Assembly (NCBI GenBank): GCA_023313575.1
Contig: JAJTTP010000001.1
Location: forward strand, 310,001-374,000
Source of the DNA: Eutypella sp. D-1
Lineage: Eukaryota > Ascomycota > Sordariomycetes > Xylariales > Diatrypaceae
Length of the DNA stretch: 64,000 bases
Direction: 5' to 3'
Position numbers and translations under genes: made by a program. The notes below the pieces were generated by a model. That model had not been told where the DNA came from. It searched no databases and saw only the letters and a program-made list of their open reading frames with translations. Positions 19,490 to 31,229 of the stretch are shown one piece after another; positions within the stretch are counted from its first letter, which is position 1; each line of letters begins with the position of its first letter.

Positions 19490-21831
19490 ATTGACTTGAC
19501 TTGCTTTTGTTGTCGGCGGCCAAAATGCCGATGTATCACTTATTCTAAGACACACAAACTCCAGTAATGGAGGGGGAGTTTTGAAAGGGCAAGCTTGTGA
19601 AAGCTCGATCTGGAATGCGGGCGTTGACAGCAGGAATGGATCCCACCGGCCGATTACGTTGTTCAAGATCGGTTGAAATCGATAAGGCAGAGAGACGGGA
19701 ACAAGTAAAGGGCTTGGGCCGCTTCGTCACCGCTTGTTCTGATGGGTCTCTTCTAATGGGCTCCGTTTTCCCACTTCCCTTTTTTAAATTTTACGAAAGT
19801 GTCCGTCCGGGTGGGAATTGAAAGAAGGAATGCACGTCCAGTAAAAATTAAAAAAAAAAGGAATATCAAAAAAACGTCGATGATGTATGGAGAGGGAGCT
19901 CGGGGCATTCGGAATTAGCGGGCAGATTATACAAACCGATGTGCATACATTGGTGAGCATATCTCGAAAGAACCCGTCTGGGGGGGCATTGCCAACCAAT
20001 TGTTTTGGTTCCTGATTGCTGATAGACGTTGCCCAGCAACGGTTTGTGAGCTTACTTACTCAAGTAAAGTACCTTTGTACCTATTTCCAAAAATGGGAGC
20101 TCCCGGAGACCTCGGCGGGAGAGTTGGCTGGCTGTGCTTCGGTACTTGGATACTTAGGTACATAGTACTTACCAATGGTAGCTCGCAAACGGGTTGACGG
20201 GCTGACGGGACGGGACAGGACTGCAGGACTGGCAGAAACTGGCAGCCTGGTACGAAGTACATACGTTGCAATTGAAACCCACTTATCCCATCCCACCCTG
20301 CCAACCCACCCCGCACGTTAGCCTCCCCGGCCGTTCAAAGCCCAGCCAGCAAGCCCAATTAGTCAACCAATCTGGGCAATTAAAAATATGGACTTGGCAT
20401 TCTTTAGTCTTTTACCGCGCGGCAAGGTTCAATTACGTGCATATCCAAACATCCGGGATAAACAGAGAGACGGAATATGTATTTATCCAGGCCATCTCTA
20501 TCTCTTAATTGGGATCTTCTCTTGTGGCTCTCTCTCAGCTGCTCCGTGAAAACTCATAGTGCAAATACAGTATACATATTACTTGTACTCAGCTATACGG
20601 ACCTTGCATGCATCTAAGGCATCATGTAATGCAACTTGAGGTTTCAGTGCCTTTACCGGATTTACCAGACATCCAGTTGCTCATGGCTCACCACCTCACA
20701 CTTTCCCTTACCACCCTGCAGCCCCCCTGCATCGCCCTGCCACCACCTACACACATATATATATACATACCTAAGTAGTAGTATGATACTATGCAGCCAC
20801 GTTGTGATGCTGACTTCCCCATACCATACAATGGGGTTGAGCTGTGCAACCCACAGAGTTATACGAGTAACCCTCCCTCCACTCTGGGGTGAATTCATGT
20901 ACAAGTAGTGGTAGCTATTACCTATACGGTAACAGCAAATAAAAACGTCGTCAACGGGCCCAAACTAACCTGGCTACCGAGAAGACGTGATAGTTCGCGA
21001 TAGAGTTTTATAGAGCGCAGTAACTCCGTACCGATCCCTATAAAAATGCAGTATAGATCATCCCACAAGTCTGGCTAACCTAGGGTTTTAGTCCAATCCA
21101 AGTGCTTACTCAAGTGGATATTCTCGCTCATCGATATCCCCTTCCACTTTTCATTGGTAGCCCAAGTGCCCCCCAAGGCCCCCGAAGGATTCTTTAAGGC
21201 AGTCCGTTTTTATATTTAGGCACATCTTGCCCAGGTTCGGATTCCGTAGCCGGGATTATAGGGGTAGGGCCCCCGGGCTGTGTGACGCCCTAAATGGCCT
21301 TACCCTGACTCCCTGCGAGAAGAGCGAGGGTGAATTGAGCTGCTGAGCACTCAGCAGCAGCAGAAGAGAGAGGAAGTCAGAAAGTGGACTGGCTGGGGCT
21401 GGGCGGGTTGGCAAAGCTGTGAAGCGAAACTAGGAACCTGAATTCCGGGACTGTTCAAGACTGTATAGGTTTGCCCTCTGTGGGGTCCCTTGTGCGGCCG
21501 ACGCACTGTTCTGTTCCCGTCCTGCTTTGATTGATCATGGCGGCTGGGAAAGGCGAATCCTTCTTCCGCCCCCATTCGTCTCATCCGCCTTTTTCTGATC
21601 TGCCTGCTATCTCTGCTCTGCTCTGTATGTCAGCTGCTACTCCTTCAACCTGTAAACGTGCAAAGTAGATCCTCCCTCTCCTCTTTTTTTTTTCCCCCTT
21701 TCCTGCCTAGACCAATTCTATAGACGGAGAGCACGAGATACGGCGGGACCGATTATATACCTAGGCTAGGCATCACATCACGACCGTAAAAGCGATTCCC
21801 CCGGCCGGGACGCAAAAAAAGACAAGGAGCG
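19490..21831. other. Divergent intergenic region between chitin synthase and lectin-like gene
   Basis: No gene is supported in 2.3 kb. It holds short tandem words (GGCAAGG-like and TACTT-type), AT-rich blocks and a TATA-like GATTATATACC at about 21750, roughly 80 bp before the lectin-like ATG. It probably contains both promoters. Confidence 0.55.
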
Positions 21832-23465
21832 ATGTCGTCCCCTCACAACCAGCACCATACCCAGGACGGGTACAACTACAGCACATTGGAGGTCGACGAC
21901 TCACGATTACCCGAGACCGTGCCTCAACAACAACCCCCAGGCGCAGCAGGGGGCACGGACTACACCAATTACCCTGAAGTGAGGCCGGATACCAACAGCT
22001 ATCCCGAAGTCGTGCCTTCCGAATACCATGGATACCAGGAGGTGAAGATAGACGATGTCCACGCGGGGGAGCGCGAGGCGGCCCTACCGGCAGGAGCAGC
22101 AGGAGCAGCGGCAATAGCAGACCCGAGGATATGCGGGGTGAAGAAGCGGACGTTCTGGATATTGGTGGCGACGGCCGCTGTCATTGTCATCGCCATCATC
22201 GTCGGTGTTGTGGCCGGCACCGTGATACCGAGTTCGAAGTCCGACAACGACGGCAGCGCGGAATCGGATAATAGCACGGTCGACAACGTCGACGCCATGG
22301 CGCTCTCTCCGAACACCAAGCTGGCCTCGGCCAATTTCACGGATGGCTTGGGCAACAATAACTACATCATCGCCTACCAATTGGCCAGCCGCGCCATTTA
22401 CATATCGATCTACAACACCTCCCACGGCGAATGGGTCGTGTCCCCCGTCATTGATGGGTCGACTGATGTGAGCCTGGACGACGTCATGGATGGCACCAGC
22501 CTAGGCATTGACGTCTACTGGCACGCTGCCAATGTGAGTTAACGCGCACCTGTAGTCATTGGGAACCAGCTTCGGCTTCCATGGCAATTTTATATTATTG
22601 TCGAACTCCATGGCTAACATAACCATAGCAACGCGACGTGCATCTATACTGGCAGGACCCGAACAGCGCGCTCAGACTACGGATGTACAGGAGCAGCATC
22701 CCGACGACGGAGCCAGCGGAGCCGTCGAAGTGGGAGGACCCGTACGACGTGCAGGACCGGTACAGCGGGAAGGCGGGGACGGCACTGGGGGCGTACGGGC
22801 GGCAGTGCGACGACTGCACGGGGCTGAACTTCTTCTTCTGGCAGGGGACGGAGGGGGCGTTCCACGGGGCGTGGCGGACGGTCGACGCGACGGACGGCTG
22901 GGGCGACATCACGTTCACCAAGGACGTGCAGAAGCCCGTGTCCAACTCCTCGCTCGCCGTGTCCCACGTGCCCGCCGCCTCGGGCACCGCCAGCATCGAC
23001 CTGTTCTACCAGTCCTCGTCGGGCGTGCTGACGCACATCGTCTTCGACGGCGAGGGCAGCTACCGCGCGGAGGCGCTGCCACGCGACGACCTCGGCACCC
23101 GCGCTTCCATCGTCGCCTTCTCCACCGGCAGCAACGAGACCGACTCCGATAACCCCGAGCCTATCGGTTTTCAGGTCCTGACCGTCGACCGCGACGACGA
23201 CGCCGAGGGCAGCCGCGGCGTCCATCTGACTTACTTCAAGGACGACAGCTGGACTGCCGGCGACGACGTCGCGTCCCTCTCCGACTGCACCGCCCACGGC
23301 ATGCTGGCCGCTAATCACGGCCGTAGGGTCTACTGCGTCGTGGGATCCGACACGAACAATCTCGAGATCATCGAGTGGAGCTGGGCGGCGACGTCGACGG
23401 ATAACCTGGCGGAGTACAACAAGTACAACCGGGTCGGGGCGATCACGCTCCCGAAACGGGAGTAG
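21832..23465 (+). CDS. Membrane-anchored fungal fucose-specific-lectin-like protein
   Basis: Type II membrane protein with a lumenal or extracellular domain resembling the fungal fucose-lectin (AAL-like) beta-propeller. Two exons, 21832-22533 and 22629-23465, are joined by a phase-0 95-nt intron (GTGAGT...ATAG), giving 512 residues. Residues 1-105 are cytosolic, Pro/Tyr/Glu-rich (repeated YPEV words). Residues 108-131 form the single transmembrane helix (WILVATAAVIVIAIIVGVVAG). The remaining about 380 residues show propeller-like blade repeats (for example RDVHLYWQDPNSALRLRMY, GVHLTYFKDDSW) and several N-glycosylation sites. Sugar specificity cannot be read from the sequence. It is convergent with the ABC ATPase gene downstream. 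Confidence 0.75.
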
Positions 23466-23949
23466 GGACGCTCAGGGGTGACTGGACTGGACAAAATCAG
23501 TCTGAAGAAAAAAATATATTAGGATATTTGGCGTTTCCTTTTCTCCCCTGCGGGGTTGTACATGTGTTCTTGTCTGATTTTTTTTCTACCTTGTTTTTTT
23601 GTCTTAGCGAAATGATGCATATTAATAATGATACCCCCGACATGATTCCCCTGTTTGATGCGATAGGTGAAATGTTCAGGCAACAACCAAATCTGAACCA
23701 AATTTAGGTTATGCATATCTGATAGGTTAATTTGATACAAACCATTATGATATGGGGTGGGATGAGCAGATGTCCAAAGTCGGTGCTGCAGTATGGGTGC
23801 AAATATTGTATATTTTCATGATCACCTCATGCCATGTATATCTTGCTCATGCTCAAGTCATCGCATCGTTTCTACCCACATGTATCCCAGCGCCATTTCA
23901 AACCCGTGCCTACCATGCCTCCAAAAGCACTCCCCCGCCTTCAACCGGC
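23466..23949. other. Convergent 3' spacer
   Basis: AT-rich 484 bp between the stops of the lectin-like and ABC genes. T-rich tracts at about 23577-23602 could serve 3' end formation. No gene is seen. Confidence 0.55.
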
Positions 23950-26007
23950 TCACATACCCCAGATCTGGCGCCAACTCCTCTCATCGCTGGCAAGCGGGGC
24001 ATCCGCAACGCCAAAGCGAGCCGGAGCTCCAGAATTCGGCTCAGGAAGACAGATCCACTCGCGGACACACGGCGGGATCTCCTCGCGGACATGACTAATA
24101 CATACCAGGGCCTGCCGGTCCGAAAGGCCGGGGACTGTGACCTCGCCCTTGCGAGCGACGGGGGCGTCCGCGCCCGCGACGTACTCCATGGCCTCGCCGT
24201 GCTCGAGGAACAGCAGACAGCGGTCGCGCACGCCGTCGTCCATGCCGCTGCAGGCCTCGTCCAACACGACGATATCCGGGGCCTTGATGACGGCGCGCAG
24301 GAAGAGCGCGACGCGCTGCGCGCTCGATGACAACTCTCCGAATTTGTAGTACTCGGCCCAGCCCAGGTCGTCGCGGCCGGCTCCATCCGCAGCAGCGGCG
24401 GCGGCGTCCGGGTTCAGCTCGGCAGCGAACCAGCGCAGCGAGGCGTCGACCTTAGCGTTGGCGGTGGGATCGTCGTCGAGGCGCGGCCGACTCGTGAAGG
24501 TATCGGCCCACGCGGACTCGAGGACGCGACGCACGGAGAGCCCGCGCGGCATATGCTGGTGGATCTCGGGGCTAGAATGGCCGACGCGGGCCTGGATGTC
24601 CCAGAACGTCAAGGGGGTAGAGCCAGATCCCGGTTCCGGCAGACGGCTGCGCCCGAATAACCGGATCGGCAGCGAGTAGGTCTGTGGGTGATCGGAGCAG
24701 ATGAGCGAGACGATGGTCGTCTTGCCGGAGCCGTTGGGACCGAAGACTCCCCACCGCTCGCCCCGCCGCACCGTCCACACCAGGCCTTCCCGCGTCTGTC
24801 CCCCACCGACTTCCTGCGTCCAGTCCCCCAGCGCGATCTTCCCCCGATACTGCACCTGACACCCGTCCATCTCGACGACGGGCTCTCCGATCTTCCGGGG
24901 CGTCGCCGCCTCCGCCGCCGCGACACTACGCCCCGCTCCCGCAACTACGGTGCCGTCACCCGCAGGGCCCTTCTCACCACCCATCAAAGCCTCGCCCTCA
25001 ACGCCCCTAGCCGTCAGGGTGCGGCCCATATGGACGAGATGGCGCACAGCAAGCTTCTCATCCTCTTGCACATCGCCTTGCCAAACCGCACGCACATAGC
25101 CGCGCAGGCTATCGAGCACAACCTCGCGCTCGCCGAGGGCCGCGACCTGGGAATCGGCGCGGAGGCATACGAGGTGGGTGATCCAATGCGGGATGGGGTC
25201 CTGGGGGCGGGCCGACAGCACGAGGCGCGGTTTCGCGGCGGCCGCGAGGCCGTGGAGTAGTGGGCTCAGGGCAGCGACGGTCGGCGGGTCGAGACCCATG
25301 AACGGTTCGTCGAGGAGCAGGACCTCGGGCGCGGTTAGAAGTGCGCGCGCGATCCGCGCTCGTCGCCCTTGTCCGTTACTTAGGAATGCGACGGGGAGGT
25401 CGAGGAGGTCCGCGAGGCGGAGATCCCGCACCACGCGGTCGAGCAGCCCCGGGTCCGACGCCAGCACGTCCGCTGCGTCTCCCGCTGGCCGCAGCGCGTT
25501 CAGCTCCGTGTTTCCCACTAGGAAATCGCGCAGCGAGAAGTCGGTGATCTCGCGCTTGGACTCGTAGCGCGCTGACAGGTAAGCGGAGGTGGTGATGGCG
25601 CCGCTACCCCCGCCGCCGCCGAGGGCCGAGTCATCGGCGTTGAAGCCCACGTACTGGATAGCCTTGGCCGGGAGGCCGCGCAGACGGTGAGGCACGGCGT
25701 CGGTGGAGATATAGGGGAAGGAGCGGGCGGTAGGGGGGAAGCACAGGTGGCGGCCGCGCAGCAGCTGCAGGAAGGTGGTCTTGCCGCTCAGGGAGGGGCC
25801 GACGACGTACCAGTGAACCGGGGGGTCGGTGGCGGAGGGCAGGGTGAAGTTCAGGTCCCGGAAGAGGGCCGGGTTCGGGTGCACGGTGTGGGCGTTGGGG
25901 TGGTTCCGGTAGAAGGTGCCGCCGGCGATGTTCAGCACCGGAGGCGGCGGCCGGCGGTGGACCGCTCCGGCTGCGGCTGCGGCGGCTGCTGTGGGAGATG
26001 GTCGCAT
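23950..26007 (-). CDS. Soluble twin-domain ABC ATPase (yeast YDR061W-like)
   Basis: A 685-residue intronless protein with two ABC nucleotide-binding domains and no membrane segments, so it is unlikely to be a transporter on its own. Domain 1: Walker A GPSLSGKTT, signature LSNGQGRRARIARAL, Walker B VLLLDEPFMGLD. Domain 2: Walker A GPNGSGKTT, a degenerate signature (LSSSAQRVALFLRA) and Walker B IVVLDEACSGMD. The domain order and lack of transmembrane segments resemble the fungal family of S. cerevisiae YDR061W, whose function is poorly defined. The N-terminus is Ala/Pro-rich. It is divergent from UMP1 with a 677-bp spacer. Confidence 0.85.
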   Translation of the reverse strand: MRPSPTAAAAAAAGAVHRRPPPPVLNIAGGTFYRNHPNAHTVHPNPALFRDLNFTLPSATDPPVHWYVVGPSLSGKTTFLQLLRGRHLCFPPTARSFPYISTDAVPHRLRGLPAKAIQYVGFNADDSALGGGGGSGAITTSAYLSARYESKREITDFSLRDFLVGNTELNALRPAGDAADVLASDPGLLDRVVRDLRLADLLDLPVAFLSNGQGRRARIARALLTAPEVLLLDEPFMGLDPPTVAALSPLLHGLAAAAKPRLVLSARPQDPIPHWITHLVCLRADSQVAALGEREVVLDSLRGYVRAVWQGDVQEDEKLAVRHLVHMGRTLTARGVEGEALMGGEKGPAGDGTVVAGAGRSVAAAEAATPRKIGEPVVEMDGCQVQYRGKIALGDWTQEVGGGQTREGLVWTVRRGERWGVFGPNGSGKTTIVSLICSDHPQTYSLPIRLFGRSRLPEPGSGSTPLTFWDIQARVGHSSPEIHQHMPRGLSVRRVLESAWADTFTSRPRLDDDPTANAKVDASLRWFAAELNPDAAAAAADGAGRDDLGWAEYYKFGELSSSAQRVALFLRAVIKAPDIVVLDEACSGMDDGVRDRCLLFLEHGEAMEYVAGADAPVARKGEVTVPGLSDRQALVCISHVREEIPPCVREWICLPEPNSGAPARFGVADAPLASDERSWRQIWGM

Positions 26008-26684
26008 GACAACAGCAACATGCCAATTGGAGGAAGAGGAGGCAAAATATCACTGGTTCACGCTGGTATCATTGCAACAAACCTGATCAAAATTTAGTAG
26101 GCCGGCTGACAACCTTGATATGACTTGGTGAACAGGTGGACCAGACTTTCCCGTCTCCGGTCACCGGTGTGTTCCGCGGCTGCAGGTACCACTCAAGCCG
26201 TGCCAACGTGCGTATCTAACTATACATACCGTTATGTAATTTTGGTGCAAGTCCGATGCGGAACCCAGACTTCATGATAGAAGTGGGGAATTGCATGCAT
26301 CCTTATTTAAGATGCACTTATGCATAAATATCAGAAATCCGAGGTTTTGGTTAGGCTCACAGGCGGCAGGCGACAGGGCTACGCGTGGGCCTGAAGCCTG
26401 CCTGTTGGCCCCTACGTAAGTACGGTAATGCAAAAGCTACTAAGGAAGCAGCTAACAACCTTCAAGCTTCCTGGGCACCTAGTAGCAAGCTAACCTGACT
26501 TCAACTTACTTAACTTACCTCACCAACATCAAGCATCCACCATCATCAACCTCAACAACCACCTACCAGTAACGAAAGAAAAGAACCAAAAAAAATAAAA
26601 AAATAAAGACATCCCAAACCAACCACATCTACAAGAACCGAAACAAGCAATACACAAACGAGCACCTTCATCACAGCCGTCATA
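26008..26684. other. Divergent promoter region, ABC ATPase / UMP1
   Basis: No gene is seen. A 60-base A-rich stretch (about 26572-26612) precedes the UMP1 ATG and probably lies in its 5' leader. Confidence 0.5.
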
Positions 26685-27410
26685 ATGGTAAGCTCAGCCT
26701 TCCCCTCCCCCCTCCCCATCCCCCTACAAACACAATTACCTACCTACCTACCTACCAGCCAAGCATCACCGCCAACCCATCAAGGGCGGAGACATCCCGT
26801 TGAAGCGAGGCTACTACTCGCAGCATTTTACAAAACAACACTTTACTACCTCCACCACTTCTGGAAAAAAAAGATCCATCGAAACTAACCTCCAAATTCT
26901 TCCTCCCAACAGTCCCTCCGCATCGTCCCGGCCGCCTCGCACGCAACGAGCTACACGCACGCCTCTGAAACGGCGTCCGCGCCCTCAGCGTCCGGTCTCT
27001 ACGACACACTACGTCAAGGCGTGGGCCCCAGCACCTCCCCCTCCCCCTCCTCCTCTAATACCACTTCCACCACTACAGCGCCCACATCCCGACACCCCCT
27101 AGAAGCACGTCTGCGGTCCTGGGAAGCGACGCAGGAATCCCTGCGCATGGAGACGTTGCGGCGGGCGTTCGGGATCGCGGAGCCCGTGCGTCGCGGGATG
27201 GAGTTGAAGATGGCGCGCGAGGGGTCGTGGACGCCTGCCGTCTTGCAATCCTCGGCGGGGGCGGGGGCAGGAAGAGGTGTGCATGAGGATATCCTCCGCG
27301 GTCGCGATACCTCGTGTGATTGGGAGGACGTCTTCCCTGGTGACGACCTCGGGAACACGCGTCCCGGCGCTGGTCTGCATGAGGAGATGGAGCGGAAGTT
27401 GAGGATTTGA
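26685..27410 (+). CDS. UMP1: Proteasome maturation factor Ump1
   Basis: Short-lived chaperone of 20S proteasome assembly, degraded on completion of the particle. Exon 1 appears to be the ATG alone (26685-26687), followed by a 225-nt intron (26688-26912, GTAAGC...ACAG). Exon 2 runs to the stop at 27410, giving 166 residues starting MSLRIVPAASH. Family hallmarks are GLYDTLRQGVGPS, HPLEARLRSWEATQESLRME, RRAFGIAEPVRRGMELKMA, VHEDILRGRD and the C-terminal LHEEMERKLRI. A small extra exon within the intron cannot be excluded. It shares its upstream region with the divergent ABC ATPase gene. Confidence 0.9.
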
Positions 27411-30304
27411 GAATTGCCTGGGCTGCAACTGGGCTGGGCTAGATGATGGTATTGGGGTGCTGCTTTTGTGCGTGTTGTGCATGCGGTACTACTACCCAAC
27501 TGGCTTAGCCCAGATCCTCCGTCTTATTGCCAGATAAAGCGAAGATGCAGAAAGGAATGAATGAATGAATGATGGAGGTCGGGGTGGGTGGGAGTGTGTA
27601 TTCATCGGCTTTCGAGCATACCTTCACGCAGACACACCACACACCCCGCGGCATGGATGGGTGGATGGACGGGGATCAAGAATCAGGCACTTGCACGACG
27701 TTTAGAGCTCCGCGTACGGAATTCCATCAGATGAGTTTTCCTGGCACTGAAACTTCGTTTTCGTTAGTCAGATCTTGGTTTTCCTCTCTTCGTGACTTGA
27801 TGTGATGTCGTTCGTCTGGTCGATGAAGCAATCAATCGGTCCACACCGCAGCCTCCCCCCCTTTCCTTAAGTGGTTATCCAAAGCAGTAAGTAAGCGGCA
27901 AGGCAAGGCAAGGCAAGGCAGTCAGCCCATCCCTACCCAATCGATCTGCCCGCCTAGTGGTAACGTCCACGTACCGATATCAACAAGACACCCCACCCTC
28001 CCTCCCAAGTCTACGCCTAAGCCCAGGCGAGACAGACAGGGACACAGAACATCCGAGTGAGTGAGTGAGCGTCTCTCTAGTGTGGGCATATTTTCATTAC
28101 ATTATATATAAGCTTACCTACCTATATAAGGTAATCCAGTAGGTGTAGGCAAGGACCTAGAAATAAGGGCCCTACCTGTCTGCTTGCTTGCTTGCCTGCT
28201 TACCTGCTAGGCTTTCTCCCTGTCTCATTCAAAATTCGAGATGTGAGGGACCTCCTGTCAAAAAGTCAAGGAGGCAAGTATTGCATTGCACGTTCTAGGA
28301 GGGGGGGGGGGGCGGGGGGGGTAGTGTATGGAGCCGAGCCTATAGTTTATATATATATATAAAACAGCTTGCTGGCTGGCGGCCCCCCCTCGTCTCATTC
28401 TTCCCCTCCGGTTCTCCCGTATCCGTCATGTCCTCCCAGAGGTTTTCTTTCTTTTTTTCTTTTGTCTTTGTTTCTAGATTTCTTTTTTTCTTTTCTTATA
28501 GATTGTATATATGTATGTAAGACCCGTCCGCATAGAACTTATCAACCCCCTTATATTTGAGAAGGAATCACGTCGACAAAATTTTTTTTTCCTTTCTCGT
28601 CTATCTTCACGACCCCTCCTCTCTTCCACACCTATCTCCACCCATTCCTCCTCACTCACTCACTCACTTACTTACGTACTTATTTACTTAGGTAATATGA
28701 TATATAGTGTGATACGGTATGGTATAGTTCAGTACTTCGGATATCGGTATGGTATATATACAGCACCCCCTATCCCTTCCCCCCCTATCCCTTTACACCC
28801 CCCGTTAACCCCCCGTTAACCTCCTGCGTACCCCTATCAGCCCCTATCAGCCCCTATCAGCCCCTACCCACTGCCTCTGCCTCTGCCCCTAACCCAGGGC
28901 ATAAGTCCTTTCTTGCATATACTAGAAAGAGGGGTTATTTTCGAGTTGGTTTGGTTTAGTTTAGTTTGGTTCAGTTTGGTGTGTTGCGGTGTTAGATATA
29001 TATACTCTGACTCTCTTCTCCTCCACCCTATTCATCTATTAGCCGTGTCTTGCCTTGCTTTGCTTTGCTTGGCCTTGCTTTGCCGTGTCTTGTCTTGCCT
29101 TGCCTTGCCTTGCCATTAATCCCATGACCTCAGGTGACCTTCCGCACGGCACCGGTCACCGGTCACCACTCACACCATCACCAACCAAGCAACCAAGCAA
29201 CCGATCCGGAGGACTTCGCTTCGCGCGTGTGTGTGTGTATATATACTCTCCCGCAGTCCCTTCCTCTCTCTCTCTCTCTCTCTCTCTTCTTTTCCCATCC
29301 TTCTTTCCCCCTGCCCAACGTCTCTTGGTCCCGAATATAGGACAGATATATAGATAAGATAGAATGGGGGAGAGACATAGACCTCCCCGGTAATAGGGCG
29401 GGGATTTTGTTTGTTCGTTGATTGATTGATTGGTTGATTGCTTTTGCGCGGCCGGGATGGGGGGGGGGGGGGGGGGGGCGGTTGGAATAGGTGGGAGGGG
29501 ATATGAATGGTTGATTTGATGAGATGAGATAAGATAGGGGGGGAGGGGGGCTTCTCTTCTCTTCTCTTCTCGACTAATTTCTCCTCCCTCATTCTCACCC
29601 CCCTGCTCCTGCTCCTGCTCCTGCCCATGCTGCTCCCGTTCCTCTTGTTTCTACTCACACCTATGAACCCCCCCTCGCTGGATAGACGGACGGACAGATG
29701 GATGGATGAATTGATATCAACACAGAACGAGAAGAACCACACGCAAGCAAGCAGGCAGGCAGGCAAACGAGAAACAAAGAAGAATTCCGGAGGAACAGCA
29801 ACAACAACAAAAATTGACATTTCCCCCCCAAACCCGGTAACGCGTTCACGCCAGCTCCAGTTAGTAGTAGTTCCCCCCTCCGCCTTTGATGCTCCGTAAG
29901 GTAAGTAAGTAAGGCCCAGTAAAAACAAGAAAAAATCTCAACAACGGTTTGTATAATCCCCACCCCATCTCGCGCTCTCGCTCTCGCTCCCGCTCCCGCT
30001 CTCGTTCTTTCTCCTAGGTACGCGGTATGCACAAGACTCCCAATCCCCCCTTTGCTCGTAATAGCGCCCTCTCTCCGCAGCTCGGCGTGGCTTGCCTGCC
30101 TCTCCTATTTCTCCTTGGGTTCGTCCCGGGGTTTGTCCCAGGGCCGCGCGGATCATCGTCGTGATGGACGCGGCTTCTCAGAGGTCACAAGAGGAGGGAA
30201 CCGAGGGTTTTTTTTTTCGAGCGTCCTGGAGTCCTCATCCCCTCATCTTCCGTAGGTCATCCGGATAGATAGATTGATAGGTCGTGGATCGATCGATCGA
30301 TCGA
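27411..30304. other. Repeat-rich intergenic region
   Basis: 2.9 kb with no supportable gene. It contains AGGCA repeats (about 27898-27918), a G-rich tract at 28302-28321, CCCCTATCAG tandem copies (about 28832-28866), CCTTG-type repeats (about 29050-29115), (CT)n at about 29263-29288, and a 20-base G run at 29459-29478. The long frames here are low-complexity artefacts. Confidence 0.6.
29459..29478 (+). repeat. 20-base G homopolymer
   Basis: Uninterrupted run of 20 G in a spacer with many other G-rich tracts. It may form quadruplex-like structure and is prone to sequencing length error. Confidence 0.9.
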
Positions 30305-31229
30305 TCATAAGATGACGCAGCAGCCGCTGCGTCCCCGCTGGGAGCCCGAATCCTTCACCTTCTTCGCCGCCTCCTCTTCGTCTATTATGTCCTGAGGCTT
30401 GACGGTCATGTGTAACACGTTCCTGGACGCGTTGCTGAACTGGTAGTCTAGATGCGGCGGGGATGACCCCTTCTGTCAGCAAGCAATCCTGACGGCCCAA
30501 AGATGTGAAGGTTATTATGAAACATGACGCAACAAGGTTCCCAGCATGGTACCTAGAGAGGTCCCCAGAGATAGGAGGTATTCACTCACGGTTCAGAGGC
30601 ATCCTATCCTCTAGCATGCGACCAAAATGAATTAAGCGGATGGCACTGGGCTCCCGCGGTGGCTGGTCCCATTCCTTCCGCCAATCGCGCAATATGAGCT
30701 CTTTCAGGGTGTAGACAGTAATGCTGGAGGGATCCATCTTGCCGTCTTCGGTCTTGCCGGTGACGGTGACGTTCCGCTTGGTTAGGTATTTCTCGTCAAT
30801 CCGGAAGGGGTGGCGGGCGCCGGTGGTCAAAAGCAGCATAATCTCGAGAGCCATCGTATCCGCTCCGTCGGCTGGATCAGCGGGCTCGACGGGGTCTATC
30901 GTCAGGTCGTCGGTATTCTCGGGGGCCTTGCCCTGGGGTTTCGTGACGGTGTTGGACGCCTCGGCGCCGGTGGGTGATGAGGCATCGGCTTCGGTAATGG
31001 GACTGGGTATCGTGGGAGCGACTCCCGGCTCGGCGTCGTCGGTCTGTGGTGATACTGGGGAGGGTTCTGACGGCGAAGCGGCAGGGCCGTCGGGATTGGC
31101 GGGTTTTGGTTGGGTACTAGACAGGTCGTCCATCTCGACGTCGCCAGTGGGTTGTTGTTGTTGTAATGATAGTTGTTGCTCTTTAGAACCCTGATCGCCA
31201 CCTGTCGAAGAGCCGGCGTTCTCTGCCAT
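30305..31229 (-). CDS. Membrane-anchored ubiquitin-fold (UBL3/MUB-like) protein with CaaX tail
   Basis: Two exons, 30590-31229 and 30305-30447, are joined by a 142-nt intron (GTGAGT...CTAG), giving 260 residues. The first about 120 residues are disordered and Pro/Ser/Glu-rich, with a poly-Gln patch. A ubiquitin-like fold follows, with strands MALEIMLLLTTGARHPF, TVYTLKELILRDW and IRLIHFGRMLEDRMPLN, running across the splice site into the short exon (NVLHMTVKP). The protein ends in CCVIL, a CaaX box of the type usually geranylgeranylated (Leu last), so it should be membrane tethered like UBL3/MUB (Rad60-SLD_2 family). It lacks a C-terminal Gly-Gly, so conjugation is unlikely. A (GATC)5 repeat at 30287-30306 abuts the stop. 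Confidence 0.85.

Noticed and set aside
29170..29928. 252-codon minus-strand frame
   Set aside because: It is built from simple repeats (CT, poly-G, GCTCCT) and has an Arg/Glu and Pro low-complexity product.
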